Shown: positions 52,962-61,996 of the stretch, piece by piece
How positions within the stretch are numbered: position 1 is the first letter of the stretch
Layout of the letters: each line of letters begins with the position of its first letter
Assembly: GCA_965194375.1 (NCBI GenBank)
Contig: CBDAEL010000001.1
From: Tabrizicola_A aquatica
GTDB lineage: Bacteria > Pseudomonadota > Alphaproteobacteria > Rhodobacterales > Rhodobacteraceae
Direction: 5' to 3' (one strand)
Length of the DNA: 64,000 nt
Notes under the pieces: generated by a model
Database searches by the model: none
Seen by the model: only the letters and a program-made list of their open reading frames with translations
What the model was told of the DNA's origin: nothing
Position numbers and translations under genes: made by a program

Positions 52962-53654
52962 CTATTCGAACACCGACAGCACCTGATCGCGCGGCTTTTT
53001 GCGTTTGGCCACGGCGGGCACTGTGGCATCTGCGGCGGGCCAGCCGACCGGCAGGATCATCACGGCCTTTTCTTGGTCTGGCCGACCACACAGCGCGGGC
53101 AGAAACTTCATCGGGTTCGGCGTGTGTTCCAGACAGCACAGCCCCGCCTGATGCAGCGCGGTGATGAGCATGCCCGTGGCGATGCCCACGCTTTCCGGCA
53201 CGTAATAGTTCTTGTAGCGCGTGCCGTCCTCGGTCAGCCCGAAGCGTTGGGCAAAGACCACGATCAGCCACGGGGCTTCGGTCAGGTGGGGTTTGTCAAC
53301 GCCGGTGCCGATGGGTTCCAGCGCGGCAAGCCATTCATCGCCCGCACCGCCAGAGTAAAAGGCGCGCTCTTCCTCTTCGGCGGCTTCGCGGATCTGGGTC
53401 TTCATCGCCGGGTTTGAGATGGCCACGAAATGCCACGGCTGGTGATTGGCGCCGGAAGGGGCGGTGCAGGCCGCCTCGATACAGGCGGTGATGATGTCTT
53501 GCGGCACGGGTTGGGTGGAGTACTGGCGCACCGAGTGGCGTTTTTTCATGTAGTCGCGGAAGGCCAGCGCATCGGCCAGCGCCTGATCGTTGGGCTTTTG
53601 CACCCGGTCGGGCAGCGCCAAAGCCTGATAGCGAACCTCTCCCTTGCGATACAT
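52962..53654 (-). CDS. Iodotyrosine deiodinase-like flavoprotein (nitroreductase fold)
   Basis: 230 residues from the ATG at 53654. An FMN nitroreductase fold (RHSVRQYS, APSGANHQPWHFV) whose closest recognisable relatives are the iodotyrosine deiodinases. Glu96, Tyr100 and Lys121 (in EEEERAFY and VDKPHLTEAPW) occupy the positions of human IYD Glu157, Tyr161 and Lys182, the zwitterion-binding triad of halotyrosines, with identical spacing (4 and 21). The C-terminal RPDQEKAVMILPVGWP and RKKPRDQV also match. It could reductively dehalogenate halotyrosines using FMN. Its start overlaps the mbfA stop by one base. Confidence 0.85.
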   Translation of the reverse strand: MYRKGEVRYQALALPDRVQKPNDQALADALAFRDYMKKRHSVRQYSTQPVPQDIITACIEAACTAPSGANHQPWHFVAISNPAMKTQIREAAEEEERAFYSGGAGDEWLAALEPIGTGVDKPHLTEAPWLIVVFAQRFGLTEDGTRYKNYYVPESVGIATGMLITALHQAGLCCLEHTPNPMKFLPALCGRPDQEKAVMILPVGWPAADATVPAVAKRKKPRDQVLSVFE

Positions 53655-54631
53655 CAGCCCCCTCCGATCAACGCCCCGGCGGCAAAGACCAAAGCACCGC
53701 CCAGAACCACTTGCAAGGCGGCGCGGACGAAGGGGGTTTCCATGAACTTGTTCTGGATCCATGCGATGGCCCAAAGCTCCACAAACACCACGATCATGGC
53801 GATGATGGTGGCGGTCCAGAAATCGGGGATCAGGTAGGGCAGCGCGTGGCCCATGCCGCCGATGGTGGTCATCACGCCCGAGGCAAGGCCGCGTTTCCAC
53901 GGGCTGCCGCGGCCCGACAAAACGCCATCATCATGCGCGGCTTCGGTGAAGCCCATCGAGATGCCAGCGCCAACCGAGGCGGCTGTGCCGACCAGAAAGG
54001 TGGTCCAGGTGTCTTGGGTGGCAAAGGCGGTGGCGAAGATGGGGGCAAGGGTTGAGACAGATCCATCCATCAGCCCCGCAAGGCCGGGTTGCACCCATGT
54101 CAGAATGAACTGCCGCCGCGCGCCAGCGTCTTCATCGTCCTTTTCAGAGCCGGAAAGATGGGTGGCTTCCAGCGCGCGGGCGTGGCTGGCATGGCTGGTT
54201 TCCGCCGCTGCGAGATCGCCCAAGAGTTTGCGGGTGGCCGCGTCCGAGGTATGCCCCGCCGCGCGTTTGTAGAAATTCGCCGCCTGTTCCTCCATCGCCC
54301 GAGCCTCGGCGCGCATCGCGTCAAGGCCCAGCGTTTCGTTAAGCCAGACGGGTTTGCGCGCGTAAAAGCCCGCAACATGTTCGCGGCGGATCAGGGGGAT
54401 GACCTGACCGAACCGCACCTGATGCAGGTCAATCAATTTACGGCGGTGAGTGTCTTCTTCGGCGGCCATGCCGTCAAACACCGCCGCAGAGGCGGGATAA
54501 TCGGGGCGCAGGCGTTCGGCATAGGTGCGGTAGATGCTGGCGTCATCCTCTTCCGAGGAAATCGCAAGCGCGAGGATTTCCTGTTCGGACAGATCAGCAA
54601 ACCGGCGGCGGGAGGAAATGGCAGACAGCAT
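53654..54631 (-). CDS. mbfA: Membrane-bound ferritin MbfA (ferritin-like plus VIT1/CCC1 domain)
   Basis: 325 residues. N-terminal ferritin-like four-helix domain (about 10-165) with Glu-rich iron ligands (SSEEDDASIYRTYAE, AEEDTHRRK, EEQAANFYKRA), then a vacuolar-iron-transporter-like membrane part (about 175-325; GLMDGSVSTLAPIFA, EAAHDDGVLSGRG). In Agrobacterium and Bradyrhizobium MbfA exports iron and protects against peroxide under Irr control. I found no clear Irr box upstream. The iodotyrosine-deiodinase-like gene follows with a one-base overlap. Confidence 0.93.
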   Translation of the reverse strand: MLSAISSRRRFADLSEQEILALAISSEEDDASIYRTYAERLRPDYPASAAVFDGMAAEEDTHRRKLIDLHQVRFGQVIPLIRREHVAGFYARKPVWLNETLGLDAMRAEARAMEEQAANFYKRAAGHTSDAATRKLLGDLAAAETSHASHARALEATHLSGSEKDDEDAGARRQFILTWVQPGLAGLMDGSVSTLAPIFATAFATQDTWTTFLVGTAASVGAGISMGFTEAAHDDGVLSGRGSPWKRGLASGVMTTIGGMGHALPYLIPDFWTATIIAMIVVFVELWAIAWIQNKFMETPFVRAALQVVLGGALVFAAGALIGGG

Positions 54632-54715
54632 GGAAGGTCTCCTGAAACGACCTTGGTGCAGTAAAGACCCCGGCGGCGGAAATGAAAAGGGCTGCGACGC
54701 CGCAGGCGATGGGGA

Positions 54716-54898
54716 TCAATGGCGGCCTTTGCGGCGGATGAGGGTGCGGAAGATGATCCAAAGGTCCAGCCTTGCCTTGCGGGCCAGGCGGTAGAGGGCA
54801 GCCGTGCAAGTGGCAGTCTTCGGGGCGGACCCCCGTGTGATAGTCAGGGGTTGGCTGCGCCCCTCATCAGCCAGTCGCGACTTGGCCGTGGCGTGCGT
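54716..54898 (-). pseudogene. In-frame sugar-transferase-like tail downstream of a TAG stop
   Basis: Directly after the TAG of the sugar transferase gene the same frame stays open for 60 codons to TGA at 54716-54718. The last 25 residues (LYRLARKARLDLW ... RTLIRRKG) look like the amphipathic C-terminal helix typical of bacterial sugar-phosphate transferases, and resemble the tail of the gene itself. I read it as a relic of a second or earlier transferase C-terminus; it has no start of its own. Confidence 0.4.
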
Positions 54899-55615
54899 CT
54901 AAGGCATCTGTTTCTGCGCATCTGGGTTCGACTTCGGCTCAGGTGTTTGCAACGCCGCTGACCTGTGGAGCAATTGCTTGCTTGCCACCAAATCACGGGC
55001 GAGCGGACCAACCTTTAAACCAAAAAACTTCGCAATGATGGTGACAACTGTATGGAAAATCACAAAAACATTCGACCAAAACGAAGCGCGGTTTGAATAG
55101 GCGATGTCAATCGCCAGCTTGGGTTGAAGGAGGTTCGCCACATAAGCGGCTTCGGGGTCATCCCCATCCAGAAGGTCGTCGCCATGGGTGTAATAAAAGA
55201 TCGCGCCAGGTGAGGTGACACCGGGCAAGACCTTTAGCGACTCGTGCATCCAAGGGGCGTAATGTGCGGCAACGATCGCGGGCGATTCCGGGCGCGGGCC
55301 GACGATAGACATCTCGCCCATGATAACGTTCAGCATCTGGGGAAGCTCATCAAGCTTGAGGTCACGGATGATCTTTCCAGCGGCGAAGATGCGGTTGTCA
55401 TGGGTTGCCGTGATCTCGGACCCGCCGCTGTCGACATGCATCGACCGGAACTTGTACATACGGAACGGCTTTTCATCCTTTCCGACGCGGTTGGCCATGT
55501 AAAGGACCGGTCCCGGAGAGGACAGCTTGATCGCCACTGCCGTGGCCAGCAGCAGCGGCGCGGTCAGCACCAGCACCGCGAACGCGAAGAGCGTGTCGAA
55601 AAGACGGACCATCAT
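54899..55615 (-). CDS. Initiating sugar-phosphate transferase (ExoY/PglC type)
   Basis: 238 residues from the ATG at 55615 (ATGA overlap with the aminotransferase stop). One N-terminal hydrophobic re-entrant helix (about 8-30), then family motifs: SPGPVLYMANRVGK, FRMYKFRSMH, LRDLKLDELPQ-like RDLKLDELPQMLNV and MSIVGPRPE. It transfers a sugar phosphate from a nucleotide sugar to undecaprenyl phosphate, starting polysaccharide assembly at the inner membrane. Last gene of the operon; the C-terminal tail after residue 205 is unusual and Gln/Pro-rich. Confidence 0.93.
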   Translation of the reverse strand: MMVRLFDTLFAFAVLVLTAPLLLATAVAIKLSSPGPVLYMANRVGKDEKPFRMYKFRSMHVDSGGSEITATHDNRIFAAGKIIRDLKLDELPQMLNVIMGEMSIVGPRPESPAIVAAHYAPWMHESLKVLPGVTSPGAIFYYTHGDDLLDGDDPEAAYVANLLQPKLAIDIAYSNRASFWSNVFVIFHTVVTIIAKFFGLKVGPLARDLVASKQLLHRSAALQTPEPKSNPDAQKQMP

Positions 55616-56796
55616 GACAGAATCTCGGTCAGCGCAGCCACGACATAGTCGACCTCGGCTTCCGACATATCCATGAAGAGCGGCAGGGTCAGACAGCGGT
55701 CGAAATAGGCGTCCGCGGCAGGGAAGCGCGCGTGGGTGAACGCTGCCCAATAGGTCATGCGGTGCAGCGGGCGGTAATGCAGCGAAATGCCAATGTTGCG
55801 GGTCTGAAGTGCCCGCGCGAGTTCGTCACGCGTCACCTTGGCCGCCAGTGCAAGCTGAATGACAAAGAGGTGCCACGAATGGACATCACCCCTTGCGGCC
55901 TCGGGCGGAAGGATCAGCGGCAAGTGGGCTAGCCGTTCAAAGTAGCGGGCTTTGACGGCTTCGCGCTTGTGCAGAAACTCCTCCAGCCGGTCCAGCTGCA
56001 CGCGCCCCATGGCGGCGGCGAGGTCGGTGAGGTTGTATTTGAAACCGGGCGCCACGACGTCATAGAGATAGGAGGCCTTGTTGTCTGTGAAGCGGTTGAA
56101 CACGTCGCGGTCGATCCCGTGGAGCCGCATGATGCGTGCCCGTTCGGCAATCTTCGGGTCACGCGTGACCAGCATACCGCCCTCACCCGTTGTCATGGTC
56201 TTATTGGCGTAGAAGCTGAAGGCCGTGGCATCGGCAAAGGCGGTGCCGATGTGGTGGCCCGCATGGAAGGCGGGCAGCGCATGGGCGGCATCGTCAAGGA
56301 TATAAAGGCCGTGCCGGTCTGCGATGGCGCGCAGCCGGGTCATGTCGCAGGGACGGCCTGCAAAATGGACAGGCATGATCGCCTTGGTCGCGTCTGTGAT
56401 CGCGGCTTCGACGGCATTCGGGTCAATGCAGAGCGTGTCGGGGTCGATATCAACCAGAACAGGCTTGGCACCAAGGTAACGCACCACCTCGGCGGTCGCG
56501 GTGAAGGTGAGCGTTGGGACGATCACCTCGTCTCCCGGCCCGATGCCAAGTGCCTCAAGACCGAGGTGCAGCGCGGCAGTTGCAGAGTTCACGGCGATGG
56601 CGTGCAGCCCTGCGGCCGCTGTGGCGCCACCGATCTTTAGGCAGAACTCGGCTTCGAAAGCTTTGGCGGCGGGGCCAGTTGTCAGCCAGCCGGAGCGCAG
56701 GCTGGCGGTCACCGCCTCGATCTCGCGCGCGCCGATGGAGGGCCGGAAAAATGGAACGGAATTGATCAAATCATGCACTCCCTTAAATATATCCAA
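55612..56796 (-). CDS. DegT/DnrJ/EryC1/StrS-family sugar aminotransferase
   Basis: 394 residues. PLP-binding Lys about 200 in FYANKTMTTGEGGM; N-terminal VPFFRPSIGAREIEAV and SGWLTTGP are family standard. It makes an amino sugar from a keto-sugar nucleotide. It overlaps the sulfotransferase upstream by 14 bases and the sugar transferase downstream by four, so the amino sugar is probably the first sugar loaded by that transferase. Confidence 0.93.
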   Translation of the reverse strand: MDIFKGVHDLINSVPFFRPSIGAREIEAVTASLRSGWLTTGPAAKAFEAEFCLKIGGATAAAGLHAIAVNSATAALHLGLEALGIGPGDEVIVPTLTFTATAEVVRYLGAKPVLVDIDPDTLCIDPNAVEAAITDATKAIMPVHFAGRPCDMTRLRAIADRHGLYILDDAAHALPAFHAGHHIGTAFADATAFSFYANKTMTTGEGGMLVTRDPKIAERARIMRLHGIDRDVFNRFTDNKASYLYDVVAPGFKYNLTDLAAAMGRVQLDRLEEFLHKREAVKARYFERLAHLPLILPPEAARGDVHSWHLFVIQLALAAKVTRDELARALQTRNIGISLHYRPLHRMTYWAAFTHARFPAADAYFDRCLTLPLFMDMSEAEVDYVVAALTEILS

Positions 56797-57628
56797 GCGT
56801 CCCTAATGTGGTGGACTGAACCTTCTCGATGTCGTCCCGGGTGGCCTGTTCGGCGGCCGAAAAGGCCCGCTTGCGACCCGGACTGACGGTCGCCTGCCAC
56901 GCTGCGGTGACCCCCTGCACATCCAGACCCAGCGCCGATGAAAGGCGGCCAATTTCGGCACCGTCGGCCACAAGGTCTTCGTAGCGGATGGTATGCACGC
57001 GATCCGCAGGTAGGCGCGCCAGATCGGCCAGCGCGTGTTCAACCGATTTTTGCCATTGCAGAGCGCAGACCTCAGCAAGGGAGCGGGTCTTCACATCCGC
57101 CTCGATCCCGGGATAGCGCGGCCCCCAGACGGCGACCCGCGCGCCCGCTGACCTGCGGCGGGACAGAACGGATTTGCGGGCGTACCAAAAAAGATAGGGG
57201 ATGCTTGCAACCGGAATACGCCAGAGCTTGTTCAAGAGGCGGCCATAGTCAGGCGGGCTCACCCATTCTTTCATGGCGCTTGTGGCCACGTCGCGGCCAT
57301 CGCGCACAAGATGGATGTAACGCGCCTCGGGAAAGATGGCATCGACGAAGGGCACCCGCAGCGAGTTCGACACCGTCTTTTCCAACAGGATACCGCCCGG
57401 CTTGAGCCGCGCCTGACGCGCAATCGCCGTGCGGATAAAGCCGCTGCGCCGGGGGTCCAGCCCTTCGGGCGTCAGGACATCGTCGCTTCCCGTAGCTGCG
57501 CCGTAGCGCCAGATGTAGTTCACATCATAGGGGACGGCGCAGATGCGCGGATCGCCAAGCAAGCAGTCGCGCAGGAATTTCGTGCCCGACCGCGCGGCGC
57601 CGATGATGAAAATGGGGCTGTGTGACAA
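56783..57628 (-). CDS. Sulfotransferase family protein
   Basis: 281 residues. The 5'-phosphosulfate-binding loop is FIIGAARSGTKFLRDCL (about 6-22) and the 3'-phosphate site YIHLVRDGRDVATSA (about 104-118). It would transfer sulfate from PAPS to a carbohydrate hydroxyl. Located within the polysaccharide operon, 48 bases after the GT2 gene. Confidence 0.88.
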   Translation of the reverse strand: MSHSPIFIIGAARSGTKFLRDCLLGDPRICAVPYDVNYIWRYGAATGSDDVLTPEGLDPRRSGFIRTAIARQARLKPGGILLEKTVSNSLRVPFVDAIFPEARYIHLVRDGRDVATSAMKEWVSPPDYGRLLNKLWRIPVASIPYLFWYARKSVLSRRRSAGARVAVWGPRYPGIEADVKTRSLAEVCALQWQKSVEHALADLARLPADRVHTIRYEDLVADGAEIGRLSSALGLDVQGVTAAWQATVSPGRKRAFSAAEQATRDDIEKVQSTTLGTLGYI

Positions 57629-57676
57629 AGGTCTGGCTTTCTAAATGTCGGCAACGGCAAAAAGGGATCGGCAAGA

Positions 57677-58609
57677 CTAGTAAAGGAATAGGGCGGCAAC
57701 CAAGAGCGACAGCAGCCGGGAACGGCTGCGCGCGAGTGAGAAGCGGTAACGCGCCAAGATGCCAAGACGCTGCAATCGCCCCTTCCGAAAAGCCACGAGG
57801 ATGGCGCGTTCCTCGGTCCCTTCGCGGGCGAACTTCAGCGTATTGGCCGTCTGATCGCGCAAGAAACCCGCCTGAAGCATCTTCAACTTGCGCCGAATTG
57901 CGCCAAGCCCGCCAAGGGACATGCCGCCATACTGACTGTCGGGATGGATGCGGTAGTGGATCAGCGCATCGGGAGACGAGCTGACGCCGAACCCGTCATG
58001 GCGCGCAAGGAAATAGATGATCCAGTCATGCGAGATGCGCCGGACCCCGCCGAGGTCAACCGCCGCGAACCGCGCCTTCAGATGGGCAAAGAAGGCGGCG
58101 GACATCACATAGGTGCAACCCGCACTTCCGCCGCCGAGCAGATGGTCACGCGCCGCAAGGGGTGTTGCCTTGCGGACCGTGCCAAGCATGCCATCTTGGC
58201 CGTCCCATGCCTGAAGGTCCGAGAAATAAAGGCCGGTGCCATCTTGCGACAAGATCTCGACGGCGCGTGCAAGCTTCTGCGGGAGCCAAACATCGTCTTG
58301 ATCGGCCAGCGCGTAGAAGTCGTGACTGTCGGGCACAGTTGGAAGATTGCGCAGGATATTGAGCCCGGTTCCACCAGAATTGGGCCGGTTTTCTGTCAGG
58401 CTGAACAGGTCTGGGTGATCGGCGGCGTAGCGGCGCAACAGATCCATTGTCGCGTCAGAGCTGCAGTCGTCGAAGACATAGACATGCAAGGACACCCCGG
58501 TCTGTGCAAGCAGGCTGTCCAATTGCGCGGGGAGGAATTCGGTTCCGTTATAGGTGGTCAGCAAAATGCCGACGCTCGGGCGGGAGGAGAGGGCTGTGCG
58601 GGTTGCCAT
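57677..58609 (-). CDS. Family 2 glycosyltransferase
   Basis: 310 residues from the ATG at 58609, preceded by GGGAGAG; the in-frame GTG at 58624 overlaps the upstream stop and is less likely. GT-A fold: VGILLTTYNGTEFLPAQLDSL, FDDCSSDATMDL and ALADQDDVWLPQKL (metal-binding DQDD). Resembles rhamnosyl/galactosyl transferases of O-antigen and capsule loci. A hydrophobic C-terminal segment is present. Confidence 0.92.
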   Translation of the reverse strand: MATRTALSSRPSVGILLTTYNGTEFLPAQLDSLLAQTGVSLHVYVFDDCSSDATMDLLRRYAADHPDLFSLTENRPNSGGTGLNILRNLPTVPDSHDFYALADQDDVWLPQKLARAVEILSQDGTGLYFSDLQAWDGQDGMLGTVRKATPLAARDHLLGGGSAGCTYVMSAAFFAHLKARFAAVDLGGVRRISHDWIIYFLARHDGFGVSSSPDALIHYRIHPDSQYGGMSLGGLGAIRRKLKMLQAGFLRDQTANTLKFAREGTEERAILVAFRKGRLQRLGILARYRFSLARSRSRLLSLLVAALFLY

Positions 58610-58620
58610 GGCGCTCTCCC

Positions 58621-59607
58621 TCACGACAGGATTTGGTTGAAACGTGCCAGATAGACCGGAACGTACCCACCGATGAGGAGAAGCGAGACGAGCTTGTACT
58701 GGGTGAACTGCATGCGTTCTGCCACACAGGCGATCAGGACGAAGGGAAACACCCGCAACCCCACGACGGGGTTGAAGTAGAACATCAGCATGTAAGCTCC
58801 CATCATCCCGAGGATGGCAAAGTTGTTGCGGAACCGGGCGTTGATGGCCGACAGGTACAAAAACGTGGCGATGTTGATGAAGTGGAACACAAACAGCGCG
58901 TTCGAACTGCGCGCGTCGCTTGTCTCGTCATAGCGTTCGAGCTTGTAGATCAGGTAGCGGACATAGTCTGACTCCACCGCAACATAAAGCACCACCGCCA
59001 CCGCCAGAAGGATCGCCAGCTTCCATTGCAGGTGCGCTTGTTTCAGCTTCATCATGAGCAGGAAGGCGAGCGAGCTGGAGTGAAACATCGGCAAGGTGAA
59101 ATGCAGTATGCGCCACTTTCCAGCGTTGATCGTGTAGAACAGCACCCCAGCGACCACATAGGCCATGCCCGCACGGATCCAGACATAGGCAAAGACGGGA
59201 TAAAACGCCAAAAACAGGATGAGTTTGACCTCAAACCCCACATCGCGGAGATAGGCGAGCCACAGGAAAAAGCCCGTCACCACAAAGAAATGGAAGTAAT
59301 AGATACCGTCGATTTGCAAACGATCCGGCAGATCGCCGAACAAAAGTGCGGCCCGAAACAGAAGGTAGCGGTAGGGTTCGCCCGCCAGTTCCGGCGCGGG
59401 CAGACCGTATTTGACCTGCTGGAAACTGTCGAAATAGGGCCGGAAGTCCCTGACAGCGCTGACGTCAATGGACAGCCGGATGGTCAGGGAGATGGCGACG
59501 AAGGCCGCAGCCGTCAGAAGCGAGCGGTTGCTTTTCTGCTGAACGAGCAAAATCGCGTACACCACGGCCAGTGCAATCTCTAACGGGGTTTTAGCGAATT
59601 CTGTCAT
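58621..59607 (-). CDS. EpsG/Wzy-like polysaccharide polymerase
   Basis: 328 residues from the ATG at 59607; the frame upstream overlaps the GT4 gene and is not protein-like. About nine to ten membrane helices with a larger periplasmic loop around 55-85 (RDFRPYFDSFQQVKYG), and WIRAGMAYVVAG, matching the EpsG family of polymerases. It would join lipid-linked repeat units in the periplasm. Overlaps the GT4 gene by 17 bases. Confidence 0.85.
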   Translation of the reverse strand: MTEFAKTPLEIALAVVYAILLVQQKSNRSLLTAAAFVAISLTIRLSIDVSAVRDFRPYFDSFQQVKYGLPAPELAGEPYRYLLFRAALLFGDLPDRLQIDGIYYFHFFVVTGFFLWLAYLRDVGFEVKLILFLAFYPVFAYVWIRAGMAYVVAGVLFYTINAGKWRILHFTLPMFHSSSLAFLLMMKLKQAHLQWKLAILLAVAVVLYVAVESDYVRYLIYKLERYDETSDARSSNALFVFHFINIATFLYLSAINARFRNNFAILGMMGAYMLMFYFNPVVGLRVFPFVLIACVAERMQFTQYKLVSLLLIGGYVPVYLARFNQILS

Positions 59608-60718
59608 CGCAGAGACGCTCCACCACTGGGGAAAGCCTGTCACGGGCTTCGCCGCGCGAGACCGCGTCGTAAATCCTCCGGTTCGGGGCCGCGCGAATGT
59701 CGGCAAGCCCCAACACATCCACCTCTGACCCAAAGTCATAAAGGATCGCAGAGCCTTCCGCCGTGAAATGGGCGTCGAAATCTCCGATCCCGCGATTGAG
59801 GAGTGGCACCAATCCAAGGGCCACGTAATCCGCCACCTTGATGGGCGAAGCGATCCGCGTGGACAGGGTGGGACGGACGACTGACACGCCGATATGCATC
59901 TTTGCCAGACGGGCGGGTATGTCGTGGTAGCGGACATAGTCGACCGTCAGCGCCGAGCAATCGATGGTGCCGAAGGTCTGTCGCACAGCTGTGTGGAAGC
60001 GGTCTGGACAAAAGATGAAAAGCTCTGTGCGGTCGCGGCCGATTTGGCGGGCGGCACTGTCCATGACGCGGGCGACCTCGCCCATGTTATGCCAGTGGTT
60101 GAACGTGCCAAGGTAAACAAGTCGCAGCGGACCCGTCTTTGGCAATGGCCTTGCTGCGTCGTGATAGGCGAAACTGGTGGCGTTGTAGATCGTGACAAAG
60201 TCTGCCGCATTACCGAAGAGGCGCCGGTAGAGACGGGCGAAGCGGTCCGATGTCACAATCGTCGCAACGGAATGGCGGATCAGCCGCGCCTCGACACAGC
60301 CGAAGAGGCGGCTGAGGATGCGGGACCGCCCCGCCTCGCGCCATTCGAGGAAGAAAGCGCCGCGTGGATCGTAGATGAAGCGCGCCCCACCGAGCATGCA
60401 CAGGCGGCTGATGCAGAACAAAAACCCCGTCACAAAGCCGCGCAAGTGATAGACCGCGTTAGGCTGTGTAAAGCGCAGATGCACGAGCTTTAGGATCAGG
60501 TTCAAAGAGCTTGCCATGCCGCCGAAGCGCGAAGCAAAGGAGACAACACGGATCGAGGGAGGATCTGCGCTTGGCATGCGTCCGTTGCACAGCAGCACGA
60601 TCTCGGCCCCATCAAGATTAAGCGCGCCATAGGTGTCCAGAAGTTGAGATGTGAGCAGATGGTGGCCATAAGGATTGTTGGCCACCAAAACGATCAAAGG
60701 ACGTGACTTGGAGCTCAT
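59591..60718 (-). CDS. GT4-like glycosyltransferase
   Basis: 375 residues with a GT-B layout: an N-terminal half (VANNPYGHHLLTSQLLD, YDPRGAFFLEW) and a C-terminal nucleotide-sugar half (LVYLGTFNHWHN, IASPIKVADYVALGLVPL). The SPIKVADYVALGL segment holds the region equivalent to the EX7E motif, with one Glu replaced. It adds a sugar to the growing lipid-linked unit. 57 bases separate it from the flippase gene. Confidence 0.86.
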   Translation of the reverse strand: MSSKSRPLIVLVANNPYGHHLLTSQLLDTYGALNLDGAEIVLLCNGRMPSADPPSIRVVSFASRFGGMASSLNLILKLVHLRFTQPNAVYHLRGFVTGFLFCISRLCMLGGARFIYDPRGAFFLEWREAGRSRILSRLFGCVEARLIRHSVATIVTSDRFARLYRRLFGNAADFVTIYNATSFAYHDAARPLPKTGPLRLVYLGTFNHWHNMGEVARVMDSAARQIGRDRTELFIFCPDRFHTAVRQTFGTIDCSALTVDYVRYHDIPARLAKMHIGVSVVRPTLSTRIASPIKVADYVALGLVPLLNRGIGDFDAHFTAEGSAILYDFGSEVDVLGLADIRAAPNRRIYDAVSRGEARDRLSPVVERLCDDRIR

Positions 60719-60775
60719 GGTTCTGTCAGCCCAGACAGTGCGTCAAAACGGTCATCATACAATCTTTGCAAATAA

Positions 60776-61996
60776 TCATCGCACACCAAGACGTGCGACC
60801 CGGTGCCGGATAAAGCCAATGTAGCCCGTATACAGGACAACCGCGGTAAGGCCAAAGGCGACTTCGAAAGGGAGCACCTGTGAAAGTGCAAAAAGACCAA
60901 CACTCAGAAGCACCAATCGCATCGCATCGAAGAGAAGGAAGACGTGTTCGTCATTTATCGGGATGCGGACCTGTGACACCGGGTTGATCGCGCATTGGCC
61001 TAGCGTGGCAAGGAACAGGAAGGGCGCGATGCCCAGATGGGTGAAGTTGAGCGGTTCGCTGAAAAGATAAAGAAGACCAATAAGGGCTGCCGCGACGACG
61101 ACGAAAATGCCGACACTTTGCGCCATCGCGCGTGTGATCATGCGCCACAGGGCGGCGGGCGTCCTTTCGGGGTCGCCCGACCAGTTGATCGCATCGGCAA
61201 GGAAAAAGCGGCCAATGACCTGTGCGATGAAGGTGATTGGCGCCGTAAATGCGCGCAGGATCAGGCCGAAATCTGCCACATAGGACGCCGTCTGCGTCGA
61301 TGCCGCTGCGAGAAGCGGCATGTTGATATAGACAGAATTCACACCTGTTGACACCGAAAGCGACAGGGCGCGCCGGAGCGTCCGCGCATCCGGTAGGTAA
61401 AGCGCCGGTGGGTCATGAGCTTCGGGCCGGTGGCGCAGATAGGCGAGCGCCGTGTAGGCAATGGCCGGAAAGGCATATGCGAGGCCGATGAGCAGCAGCA
61501 CATCTTCACCCGTCAGGCCCCAAAACCCGGATGCCAGCGCCGCCATCAGTGCGGCCAGCGCCAGCCCCTGCCAAACCCGCATGGCAAGAAGCGGGTTCAA
61601 CTGACGGACTTGAACAAAGGTGAAGTTGGTGATCGCGCTGAGAGACAGGCCAACCATCATGGGAATGGCATGAAACGACGCATCGCCCATCCCGGTAAAA
61701 AGCGCCGCCATCAACCCGTAGAGTGCATAGGCAAGGCCGATGACCAGAAACATCGCCACGATGGGTACAAGGATCGCCGCGCGGCTGAGCCGTCCGTTCT
61801 GGTGAAAAATCAACACCTCGAGCCGCATGCTCGCAACCGATCCAACAATCCCTGCGAGGGCGAGTTGGGTCAGGATGAAAGCGAAGTCGGGGGCCGGGAC
61901 AGCCATCTTCGCCACCAGAAGCACTGCGAAACTCGCAACTTGAATCAAGATGCTGGAATAGGCGAGCTTCGCCTTATCGCCACGAAGACGTTTCAT
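60776..61996 (-). CDS. Polysaccharide flippase (Wzx-like)
   Basis: 406 residues with about twelve hydrophobic helices across the whole length, starting MKRLRGDKAKLAYSSILIQVASF. Membership of the polysaccharide transporter (MOP) superfamily is inferred from topology, length and setting between a polymerase and glycosyltransferases. It would flip undecaprenyl-linked repeat units to the periplasm. Its start overlaps the stop of the ceramidase-like gene by four bases. Confidence 0.85.
   Translation of the reverse strand: MKRLRGDKAKLAYSSILIQVASFAVLLVAKMAVPAPDFAFILTQLALAGIVGSVASMRLEVLIFHQNGRLSRAAILVPIVAMFLVIGLAYALYGLMAALFTGMGDASFHAIPMMVGLSLSAITNFTFVQVRQLNPLLAMRVWQGLALAALMAALASGFWGLTGEDVLLLIGLAYAFPAIAYTALAYLRHRPEAHDPPALYLPDARTLRRALSLSVSTGVNSVYINMPLLAAASTQTASYVADFGLILRAFTAPITFIAQVIGRFFLADAINWSGDPERTPAALWRMITRAMAQSVGIFVVVAAALIGLLYLFSEPLNFTHLGIAPFLFLATLGQCAINPVSQVRIPINDEHVFLLFDAMRLVLLSVGLFALSQVLPFEVAFGLTAVVLYTGYIGFIRHRVARLGVR

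Noticed and set aside
54899..54901. TAG of the sugar transferase as a recoded (pyrrolysine-type) codon
   Set aside because: No pyrrolysine genes or supporting context in the window; a relic tail is the simpler explanation.
59608..59937. Upstream extension of the EpsG-like frame
   Set aside because: Lies antisense-free but fully within the GT4 gene in another frame, with no membrane or family pattern.
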